Positions 49,138 to 56,357 of a DNA stretch of 64,000 nt are shown in pieces; position 1 is the stretch's first letter, and the number at the start of each line of letters is the position of its first letter. The position numbers were made by a program, and so were the translations under genes. Location: assembly GCA_040751985.1 (NCBI GenBank), contig JBFMFU010000072.1:107783-171782 (forward strand), read 5' to 3'. The notes under the pieces were generated by a model. It was given only the letters and a program-made list of their open reading frames with translations. It was not told the origin of the DNA and did no database searches. Source of the DNA: Desulfoferula sp040751985. GTDB taxonomy: Bacteria; Desulfobacterota; Desulfarculia; Desulfarculales; Desulfarculaceae.

Positions 49138-50007
49138 TTAGGTAATGGCCTCCAGTATGCCGGGCAGCCGATCCTCCCAGCCCAGGGGAGAGATCATCAC
49201 CCCGCTATAGCCGGCGGCCTTGACCCCCTGGATCAGCTCCACGGCGATGGCCACGCACTCGCGCACCCGGTCCGGGGCGGTCTTCAGCCGCTCGATGAGC
49301 GCCTTGGGCATGTGCACGTTCTTGACGTGCGCCTCCATGGCCCGGGCCATGCCCACGGACTTGAGCAGCAGCACGTTGGGTATGAGCTTCACCGGCCGCC
49401 CGGCCAGGTGCTTGACGAAGCCGGCCAATTGGTCCAGGTCGAACACCGGCGGCGTGATGAAGAACTCGGCCCCGGCGGCCAGCTTCTGGTCCAGGGCGGC
49501 CAGCTCCGGGGCCGCGGCGCCCAGGGTGCCGGTGTTGAGAGTGGAGCCCACGGTGAAGCGGGGGGCCCCCTCCAGCTCCACGCCGGACATGTCCCGGCCG
49601 CCCATGAGCTTCTGGATCACCTGCAGCAGCTCCACCAGCTCCAGGTCGTAGACCGGCCGGGCCTTGTGGTGGTCGCCGAAGCTGGGGGCCACGCCCTCCA
49701 CGGCCATGAGGTTGGGCACCCCCAGGGCCCCGGCCGCCAAGAGGTCGGCCTGCAGGGCCAGGCGGTTGCGGTCGCGGCAGCAGACCTGCATGACCGTCTC
49801 CAGGCCCTTGGCCGCCAGGAGCATGCAGCCGCCCAGGGAGCTGAGCTTCATCACCGCGTTGGCCATCTCCGGCACCACCACGGCGTCCACCCGGCCCTTG
49901 ATGCGCTGGGCGCCGGCCACGAAGGCCCCCACGTCCACGCCCTTGGGCGGCTCCAACTCGGCCAGCACCAGGAACTCGCCGGCCGCCAGCTTTTCTTTGA
50001 GAGCCAT
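49138..50007 (-). CDS. MetF-like protein lacking two catalytic residues
   Basis: 289 residues, alignable with the metF product of the same operon, including QVCCRDRNRLALQ and AGAEFF. Of the three MetF active-site positions, the glutamate remains (LAELEPP), but the Asp120 equivalent is Val (VEGVAPS) and the Gln183 equivalent is Pro (ITPPVFD). It may be a structural or electron-transfer partner, or act on another C1 carrier. ATG at 50007 follows GGGGGAGG. It is the first gene, eleven bases before hdrA. Confidence 0.87.
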   Translation of the reverse strand: MALKEKLAAGEFLVLAELEPPKGVDVGAFVAGAQRIKGRVDAVVVPEMANAVMKLSSLGGCMLLAAKGLETVMQVCCRDRNRLALQADLLAAGALGVPNLMAVEGVAPSFGDHHKARPVYDLELVELLQVIQKLMGGRDMSGVELEGAPRFTVGSTLNTGTLGAAAPELAALDQKLAAGAEFFITPPVFDLDQLAGFVKHLAGRPVKLIPNVLLLKSVGMARAMEAHVKNVHMPKALIERLKTAPDRVRECVAIAVELIQGVKAAGYSGVMISPLGWEDRLPGILEAIT

Positions 50008-50327
50008 CTCCTCCCCCTGCCTGGGGCGCCTGTAAGACCGCACGGGCCGGCCGCGGCGGGGAGCCGCGCCGTCGTGCGGGCCTGATTTCACCGGCCCTTG
50101 GGGGCGCCGCCCAGGGCGGCAAGGGGCCGGAACTACACCTTAGAGGTCAAGCCTGGGCCTGGCGCACAGCCGCGCCGGCGCAACCCGTGGTGCAGGGGCA
50201 GACCGAGGGAGAAAGGGCGGAGAGATGCTGCGAGGAGGTGAGCTTGCGCGGACTGCGGGAGGTTGTGATCCTGACACCGCTCATCGCATGGGCACCTGAC
50301 GGACAGAATAAATAACTTAGATAATTA
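50008..50327 (-). other. Long leader of the metF-like/hdrA operon
   Basis: About 320 bases between the predicted RNA start and the first ATG, GC-rich and prone to pairing, for example GCCGCCC/GGGCGGC around 50107-50120. A 62-codon open frame at 50147-50335 begins upstream of the predicted RNA start and has no recognisable product. No known riboswitch is recognised. Confidence 0.45.
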
Positions 50328-50333
50328 CTAGTC

Positions 50334-50363
50334 ATTATTTCGTAGGCCTGTTTTTCTTGTCAA
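50334..50363 (-). promoter_or_regulatory. Promoter of the metF/hdrA/mvhD/metV operon
   Basis: Minus strand TTGACA (50358-50363), 18-base spacer, AATAAT (50334-50339), within the most AT-rich stretch of the interval. The upstream genes on both sides make it the natural start for the operon. Confidence 0.65.
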
Positions 50364-50395
50364 GGCGCTGGACGCGAAACCCGGCCCGGCCCGGC

Positions 50396-50425
50396 TTGTT
50401 ATCAATTTCCGGCCTGGGCTATGAT
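50396..50425 (+). promoter_or_regulatory. Promoter of the PaaK-like/ACT genes
   Basis: TTGTTA (50396-50401), 18-base spacer, TATGAT (50420-50425), about 150 bases before the ATG. It lies back to back with the C1-operon promoter. Confidence 0.5.
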
Positions 50426-50576
50426 GGGCCAGGTCCGGGCCGCGCCCGGACCCCGGGGATCCCGCGTTGCGAGGCCATGTGGCTGACGTTTCCCTCCCCC
50501 GCGCCGGGCCGCCTCGCCCGCCCCTGAGCCTGTTTTCCTTGCCCCGGCCCCTATTCTCTAGGCAGAGGGAGCGATT

Positions 50577-51860
50577 ATGCAGGGCCAGCAACGGAGGGGA
50601 CGCTTCCTGAACCAGGCGGCGGAGACCGGCGACTGGAAAGGGCGGCAGCGGGAGCTGGAGCAGCGTTTTCTGAGCACCTTGCGCCGGGCCGCGGCCGGCT
50701 CCACGGCCTACCAGGAATTTTACCGGCAGGCCGGGGTGGAGGCCGGGGCGGTGCAGGGCCTGGCCGACCTGGAGCGGCTGCCCATCCTGCGCATGAGCGA
50801 CCTGGTGAGCCGCCAGCAGGAGCACCCGCCCTTCGGCGGCTTCGAGACCCAGCCCGCCGCCAGCTTCCCGCGCATATACGTCAATCCGGGCTTTCTCTGG
50901 CAGCCGGGCCAGTCCCCCTACCTGGACACCTCCTGGGCCGAGGCCCTGGCCGCCGGCGGGCTGCTGCCCGGCGACCGGGTGCTGAACACCTTCAGCTACC
51001 ACCTCTGGCCCTACGCCCACATGCTCGACGAGTCGGCCCAGATGCTGGGGGCCACGGTGGTGCCCAGCGGCACCGGCAACGCCTTCATGCAGGTGCGCAT
51101 CATGCGCAAGCTGGGCGTCAAGTTCTACCTGGGCACCCCCAGCTTCCTGATGACCCTGGCCCAGCGCGCCGAGGCCATGGGCCTGGAGCCGGCCCAGGAC
51201 CTGAGCCTGGAGGCGGCGGTGGTGGGCGCGGAGATGCTCTCGGAGTCCCTGCGCGCCCGGCTGCAGGAGAAGCTGGGCATCAGCGTGCGCCAGGCCTACG
51301 GCACGGTGTACCTGGGCTGCCTGGGCTACGAGTGCGACCTGGCCCAGGCCCTGCATGTGCCCGAGGGGGCCCTAGTGGAGGTGGTGGACCCCCAGACCGG
51401 CCGGCCCCAGCCGCCGGGGGCGCCCGGCGAGGTGGTGGCCAGCCGCCTGGACCCAGTCTATCCCATGCTGCGCCTGGCCACCGGCGACCTGTCCCTCTGG
51501 GCCCAGGGGAGTTGCGCCTGCGGCCGCAGCGGCCCCCGCCTGCAGCGCATCCTGGGGCGCATAGACCAGGCGGTGAAAGTGCGCGGCACCTTCGTGCATC
51601 CCTGGCAGATCGACGAGGTGTTCGCGGCCCGGCCCGAGGTCTTCAAGTACCAGGCCGTGGTGAGCCGCCAGCAGGACCAGGACCGGCTGGAGCTGCTGGT
51701 GGAGCTGAAGGAGGGCGTGGAGCCGGCCGCGGAGCTGCGGCGGCAGTTGGAGCAGGAGCTGCGCGAGTTCCTGACCGTCAAGGGCGCGGTGCAGTTCACG
51801 CCCCAGGGCAGCATACCCGACTTCCACGGCAAGATCGTGGACCGCAGAAAGTGGGATTAG
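50577..51860 (+). CDS. Phenylacetate-CoA ligase (PaaK)-like protein with altered P-loop
   Basis: 427 residues of the PaaK branch of adenylate-forming enzymes. The family's SSGTTG phosphate loop is replaced by RIYVNPGFLWQPG (around residue 100). Later motifs hold: AYGTVYLGCLG, LATGDLS and the C-terminal HGKIVDRR with the usual lysine. Ligase activity on an aryl or 2-hydroxy acid is possible but uncertain. An ACT-domain gene follows by 27 bases, a common PaaK pairing in anaerobes. Confidence 0.82.
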   Translation: MQGQQRRGRFLNQAAETGDWKGRQRELEQRFLSTLRRAAAGSTAYQEFYRQAGVEAGAVQGLADLERLPILRMSDLVSRQQEHPPFGGFETQPAASFPRIYVNPGFLWQPGQSPYLDTSWAEALAAGGLLPGDRVLNTFSYHLWPYAHMLDESAQMLGATVVPSGTGNAFMQVRIMRKLGVKFYLGTPSFLMTLAQRAEAMGLEPAQDLSLEAAVVGAEMLSESLRARLQEKLGISVRQAYGTVYLGCLGYECDLAQALHVPEGALVEVVDPQTGRPQPPGAPGEVVASRLDPVYPMLRLATGDLSLWAQGSCACGRSGPRLQRILGRIDQAVKVRGTFVHPWQIDEVFAARPEVFKYQAVVSRQQDQDRLELLVELKEGVEPAAELRRQLEQELREFLTVKGAVQFTPQGSIPDFHGKIVDRRKWD

Positions 51861-51887
51861 CGCCAGCGCATCCTGCCCGAGGTGGCC

Positions 51888-52391
51888 ATGGAAAAGATAA
51901 AGGTCGGCGGATTGATGCAGAGCGACGGCCGGGCCCTGCTGCGCGTGTTGTCCGCCACCAACCTCATGGACGCCCCAGGCATCATCCTGGCCGCCCTGGC
52001 CGGCCGGGGCATCAACGTGGAGCTATTGGTAGAGGCCGTGGACCTGGAGGACGCGGCCAACTTCTCCTTGGTGGTGGCCCAGAAGGACCTGGAGTTGGCC
52101 CTGGTGGCCCTGGAGGGGCTCAAGGCCGAGGTGGAGGCCAGGGGCATCACCTATCTGCCCGACGTGTCCGTGTTGAGCATCTTCGGGCCCCACCTGCGCG
52201 AAAAGCCCAAGATACCGGGCATCATGTTCACCTCCCTGGCCTCGGCCGGGGTGGCGGTGCTGGCCATCAGCACCTCCATCTCCAGCATCTCCTGCGTGGT
52301 GGAGGGCCGCCAGCTCGGCCAGGCCCTGGAGGTGCTCTGCGAGCGCTTCGATCTGCCCTACAAGACCCTGCAGCGCCCCAAAAACTGGTGA
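51888..52391 (+). CDS. Double ACT-domain protein
   Basis: 167 residues made of two ACT folds like the regulatory tail of aspartate kinase: LLRVLSATNLMDAPGIILAAL and the later IPGIMFTSLASAGVAVLAIS. Such proteins bind amino acids or small acids and regulate partner enzymes. The ATG at 51888 follows GAGG; a GTG six bases earlier is possible. Its partner is probably the PaaK-like protein upstream. Confidence 0.82.
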   Translation: MEKIKVGGLMQSDGRALLRVLSATNLMDAPGIILAALAGRGINVELLVEAVDLEDAANFSLVVAQKDLELALVALEGLKAEVEARGITYLPDVSVLSIFGPHLREKPKIPGIMFTSLASAGVAVLAISTSISSISCVVEGRQLGQALEVLCERFDLPYKTLQRPKNW

Positions 52392-52451
52392 GCGGCCGGG
52401 GCCGCGGGAGCCGGGCCGGGGCCGGCCGAATCCGTATTTAAAAAACTCCTC

Positions 52452-52480
52452 TTGTGCGCCGGGCCCGCTGGCGATATACA
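52452..52480 (+). promoter_or_regulatory. Weak promoter candidate for the dehydrogenase/ETF operon
   Basis: TTGTGC (52452-52457), 17-base spacer, TATACA (52475-52480), about 40 bases before the ATG. Matches are modest. Confidence 0.3.
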
Positions 52481-52520
52481 CCTTTGGCAACAACCATAAG
52501 CAAGCGTGGAGCCCAGGTTC

Positions 52521-54155
52521 ATGTTCGAGATAGCCTCCCAGGCAATAACCCCGGCCGGTTTTGAGGACGTGGCGCGGGTGGAGGGCTGGCCGGTCATCAA
52601 CGACCAGTACCAGGCCTACCTGCGCGACGAGTCCAAGCTGACCTCCGAGGCCTGCGACTATATCTTCTTTCCCCGCGACGAGGCCGAGGTGGCGGCGGTG
52701 GTGCTGGAGATGGCCCGCCGAGGAGTGCCCCTGACCGTGGCCGGGGCCCGCACCGGCCTGTCCGGGGGCAGCGTGCCCCTGCGCGGGGCCCTCTTGTCCC
52801 TGGAGCGGCTGAACGCGGTGGAGGCGCTGTACTACGTGCCCCACGTGGAGGAGTGGCGGGTGCGGGCCCAGAGCGCGGTGACCCTGCGCGACCTGAACGG
52901 CATGGTCCTGAACAAGCGCTTCCCGGAGCTGGCCAGAGGCGGCGACCAGGCCGACCGGGCCGAGCTGGCCCGCTTCCAGGCCGCGCCGGGCGACTTCTTC
53001 TATCCCCCGGACCCCACCGAGATGAGCGCCTCCCTGGGCGGCACCGTGGCCACCAACGCCTCGGGCGCCCGCACCTACCGCTTCGGCGACACCCGGGACT
53101 GGGTGCGGGGCATCCGGGTGATATTGGCCAACGGCGAGGTGCTGGACATCCCGCGCGGCAAGTACTTCGCCTCGGCCAACGGCCGCTTCACCATCTTCGA
53201 CTCCCAGGGCCGGGGCCGCCAGGTGCGGGTGCCGGACTACGCCATGCCCCGCACCAAGAGCACCTCCGGCTTTTTCGCCGCACCGCACATGGACCTCATA
53301 GACCTGTTCATCGGCGCCGAGGGCATGCTGGGCATCATCACCACGGTGGTGGTGGCCCTGTGCCCCCGGGAGCCCAAGTGCTCGGTGGTGCAGTTCACCG
53401 CCGACGACGAGCAGGCCTTGGACCTGGTGGAGTCCCTGCGCAGCCAGGACGGGCTGCCGCTGGACTTCCTGGAGTTCTACTCCCAGAAGGCCATCGACCT
53501 GCTGCGCCGCCGCCAGGCAGAGGAGCCGGCCGCCATGGGCATGCCCCCCATCCCGGCCCAGGCCGGGGCGGCGGTGTTCTTCGAGTTCGCCTTCGACCCC
53601 CTGGCCGCCAGGCCGGACTTCAGCCTGCTCAGCCAGGCGGTGGAGCGGGCCGGGCTGAGCCTGGCGCAGTCCTGGGCCGGCTACGAGCTGCGCGAGATGG
53701 CCCGCTTCAAGAACTTCCGCCACCTGCTGCCCGAGACGGTCAATCACCTGATCGCCGAGCGCAAGCGCCTCTACCCCGGCCTGCACAAGCTGGGCACCGA
53801 CCTGGCGGTGCCCGACGACAAGCTGCGGCCCATGTGGAATGTCTACCAGGAGGCCCTGGACCAGGCGGGCCTGGAGTGGCTGGCCTTCGGCCACGTGGGC
53901 AACAACCACCTGCACATCAACCTGCTGCCCAGGGACATGGAGGACATGCAGCGCGGCCTGGAGCTGTACAGCCGCTTCGCGGCCCAGGCCGTGGCCTTTG
54001 GGGGCACGGTCTCGGCCGAGCACGGCATCGGCAAGCTCAAGACCAAGTTCCTGCCCGAGATGTACACGCCGGCCCAGATCGCGCAGATGAAGGCGGTCAA
54101 ACAGGCCCTGGACCCGCAGGGGCTGTTCAACCCTGGCAACATTTTCCTTAGCTGA
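52521..54155 (+). CDS. FAD-linked 2-hydroxyacid (lactate/glycolate) dehydrogenase
   Basis: 544 residues of the GlcD / D-lactate dehydrogenase flavoprotein family. The PCMH-type FAD domain has VAGARTGLSGGSVPL (around residue 73) and MSASLGGTVATNASGARTY; the cap ends in HVGNNHLHINLLP and VSAEHGIGKLK, typical of the family. Start ATG 52521 follows GGAG. It is followed by etfB and a ferredoxin-etfA, the arrangement of the LctBCD complex that couples lactate oxidation to NAD via ferredoxin. Lactate is the likely substrate; other 2-hydroxyacids are possible. Confidence 0.9.
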   Translation: MFEIASQAITPAGFEDVARVEGWPVINDQYQAYLRDESKLTSEACDYIFFPRDEAEVAAVVLEMARRGVPLTVAGARTGLSGGSVPLRGALLSLERLNAVEALYYVPHVEEWRVRAQSAVTLRDLNGMVLNKRFPELARGGDQADRAELARFQAAPGDFFYPPDPTEMSASLGGTVATNASGARTYRFGDTRDWVRGIRVILANGEVLDIPRGKYFASANGRFTIFDSQGRGRQVRVPDYAMPRTKSTSGFFAAPHMDLIDLFIGAEGMLGIITTVVVALCPREPKCSVVQFTADDEQALDLVESLRSQDGLPLDFLEFYSQKAIDLLRRRQAEEPAAMGMPPIPAQAGAAVFFEFAFDPLAARPDFSLLSQAVERAGLSLAQSWAGYELREMARFKNFRHLLPETVNHLIAERKRLYPGLHKLGTDLAVPDDKLRPMWNVYQEALDQAGLEWLAFGHVGNNHLHINLLPRDMEDMQRGLELYSRFAAQAVAFGGTVSAEHGIGKLKTKFLPEMYTPAQIAQMKAVKQALDPQGLFNPGNIFLS

Positions 54156-54166
54156 GGGCCGCGCTC

Positions 54167-54964
54167 ATGAATATCGTCGTTTGCATAAAACAGGTGCCCG
54201 AGATCAGCGAGGTCAAGGTCAACCCCGAGACCGGCACCCTGGTGCGCGAGGGGGTGGCCTCCATCCTCAACCCCTTCTGCGAATACGCCCTGGACCACGC
54301 GGTGCGCCTGAAGCAGGGCGCGCCGGGGACGACCATCACCGCGGTGAGCATGGGCCCGCCCCAGGCCCGCGCGGCCTTGCTGCGGGCCCTGGAGCTGGGG
54401 GCCGACCGCGGGGTGCTGATCAGCGACCGCCGCTTCGCCGGGGCCGACACCTGGGCCACGGCCCTGACCCTGTGCGCAGCGGTGCGGGCCGTGCAGGGTG
54501 ACTTTGACCTGATTCTGGTGGGCAAGCAGGCCATCGACGGCGACACGGCCCAGGTGGGTCCCGAGATGGCCGAGATCCTGGGCATCCCCCAGATCATGTA
54601 CGGCGTGCAGATGGAGCTGAGCCAGAACGGCAAGCGGATAAAGGTCAAGCGGGAGAGTGAAAGCGGCTACCAGGTGCTGGAGGCGCGCCTGCCGGCGCTG
54701 GTCTCGGCCAGCAAGGGCGAGACCATCCGCCGCCTGCCCAGCTTCGCCGATATCCTGGCCGCCCGCGACAAGCCCCTGGAGACCGTCACCGCCGATAACC
54801 TTGACCTGAGCGAGGAGCAACTGGGCCTGCAGGGCTCCTACACCCAGGTGGTGAAGATATTCCCGCCCCAGGCCAAGAAGGCCTGCCGCAGGCTGGAGGG
54901 CCTCAGCTCCCAGCAGGCGGGCGCGGAGATCGCCTCCTTCCTGCGTAACGGGCATTTCATCTAG
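54167..54964 (+). CDS. etfB: Electron transfer flavoprotein beta subunit
   Basis: 265 residues. VVCIKQVPEISEVKVNPETG opens the protein, followed by INPFCEYALDHAVRLK-like family sequence, ADTWATALTL, and LVGKQAIDGDTAQVGPEMAEILG. It binds AMP or, in bifurcating ETFs, FAD and NAD. It is eleven bases after the dehydrogenase gene and fifteen before etfA, so the three form one complex. Confidence 0.94.
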   Translation: MNIVVCIKQVPEISEVKVNPETGTLVREGVASILNPFCEYALDHAVRLKQGAPGTTITAVSMGPPQARAALLRALELGADRGVLISDRRFAGADTWATALTLCAAVRAVQGDFDLILVGKQAIDGDTAQVGPEMAEILGIPQIMYGVQMELSQNGKRIKVKRESESGYQVLEARLPALVSASKGETIRRLPSFADILAARDKPLETVTADNLDLSEEQLGLQGSYTQVVKIFPPQAKKACRRLEGLSSQQAGAEIASFLRNGHFI

Positions 54965-54979
54965 GTAAGGCGCGCACCC

Positions 54980-56191
54980 ATGCTCAAGATAGACCACGAC
55001 CAATGCAACGCCTGCGGGCTCTGCGAGAAAACCTGCCCCTTCGGGGCCATCGCGGTGAAGGACGATCAGGCCCGCAGCAACGAAAGCTGCTCCCTGTGCG
55101 GGGCCTGCGTCAACGTCTGCCCTCAGCACGCCCTGAGCATCCAGCGCAAGCAGGCCTCGGCCGAGGAGCTGGCCGGCTACCGGGGGGTGTTTATCTGGGC
55201 CGAGTGCGAGGCCAGGGCCGGCGAGCTGGCGCCCAAGCGGGTGGTGTACGAGCTACTCAGCCAGGGACAGCGCCTGGCCGACAAGCTGGGCCAGGAGCTG
55301 GTGGCCGTGGCCCTGGGCGACGGCCGCCTGGCCGGGCTGGAGTCGCTCTGCGCCCACGGCGCCGACCGGGTGCTGCGCTGTGAGCACGAGCTGCTGGGCC
55401 AATACTCCACTGACGCCTTCACCAGCGTGCTCTCGGCAGTGATCGCCGGCCAGAAGCCGGCCGTCTTGCTCTACGGCGCCACGCCCAACGGCCGCGAGCT
55501 GGCCCCGCGGGTGGCCGCCCGCCTGCGCCTGGGGCTCACCGCCGACTGCACCGGCCTGGACATCGACGACCAGGGCCAGTTGGTGCAGACCCGGCCCGCC
55601 TTCGGCGGCAACATCATGGCCTCCATTATCGCGCCCTACAGCCGGCCCCAGACCGCCACCGTGCGGCCCAACGTCTTCCAGGCTGCCCCGCCCGACCCCG
55701 CGCGGCCCATCAAGCTGGAGGAGGTGCCGGTCACCCTGAACAAGGCCGTGCTGCGCACCAAGCTGGTGGAAGAGACGGTGGTGGACGCCGAGGATGAAAA
55801 GCTGGAGAGCGCCAAGGTCATCGTCACCGCCGGCCTGGGCTGCCGCCAGGACGGCTGCCTGGAAAAGGCGGCGGAGCTGGCCCGGGCCCTGGGCGGGGTG
55901 CTGGCCGCCTCGCGCCCCATGGTGGAGGCGGGCCTGATGCCCGTGACCCGGCAGGTGGGCCAGTCCGGCACCACCGTGGGCCCGGACCTCTACATCGCGG
56001 TGGGGGTCAGCGGCGCCATCCAGCACCTGGTGGGCATGTCCTCCTCCAAGACCGTGATCGCCATCAACCAGGACCCCGAGGCCCCCATTTTCAAGCTGGC
56101 CGACCTGGGCATAGTGGGCGACGCCCGCGAGATTCTGCCCCGGCTGCTGGAAGAGCTGTCAAAGGGCAAGGGCGCGGCGGATTCGGATTAG
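54980..56191 (+). CDS. etfA: Electron transfer flavoprotein alpha subunit with ferredoxin domain
   Basis: 403 residues. Two [4Fe-4S] motifs at the start (CNACGLCEKTCP and CSLCGACVNVCP) precede EtfA, whose FAD region has RPAFGGNIMAS, GQSGTTVGPDLYIAVGVSGAIQH and INQDPEAPIF. The extra ferredoxin domain matches LctC and related bifurcating ETFs and gives a route to a ferredoxin partner. Last gene of the operon; a weak hairpin follows at 56204-56238. Confidence 0.94.
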   Translation: MLKIDHDQCNACGLCEKTCPFGAIAVKDDQARSNESCSLCGACVNVCPQHALSIQRKQASAEELAGYRGVFIWAECEARAGELAPKRVVYELLSQGQRLADKLGQELVAVALGDGRLAGLESLCAHGADRVLRCEHELLGQYSTDAFTSVLSAVIAGQKPAVLLYGATPNGRELAPRVAARLRLGLTADCTGLDIDDQGQLVQTRPAFGGNIMASIIAPYSRPQTATVRPNVFQAAPPDPARPIKLEEVPVTLNKAVLRTKLVEETVVDAEDEKLESAKVIVTAGLGCRQDGCLEKAAELARALGGVLAASRPMVEAGLMPVTRQVGQSGTTVGPDLYIAVGVSGAIQHLVGMSSSKTVIAINQDPEAPIFKLADLGIVGDAREILPRLLEELSKGKGAADSD

Positions 56192-56357
56192 CTTGGGGGG
56201 CGAATCAGGGGGCGTCATGCAGCGAGGGCAGCCCTGATCTGCGTACTGTTCTCCCTGCCGAGCTTTTTGCCGAGACACGCTCTTATCGGGTGACCTGCCC
56301 CCGTCCGGCGCCCGCCTTTGAGTTAGAATCTAGCTACAACCGACGCAAGGAGAGGCC

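Noticed and set aside
50147..50335. 62-codon minus-strand frame in the leader of the C1 operon
   Set aside because: It starts upstream of the predicted RNA start, has no ribosome site and no similarity I recognise.
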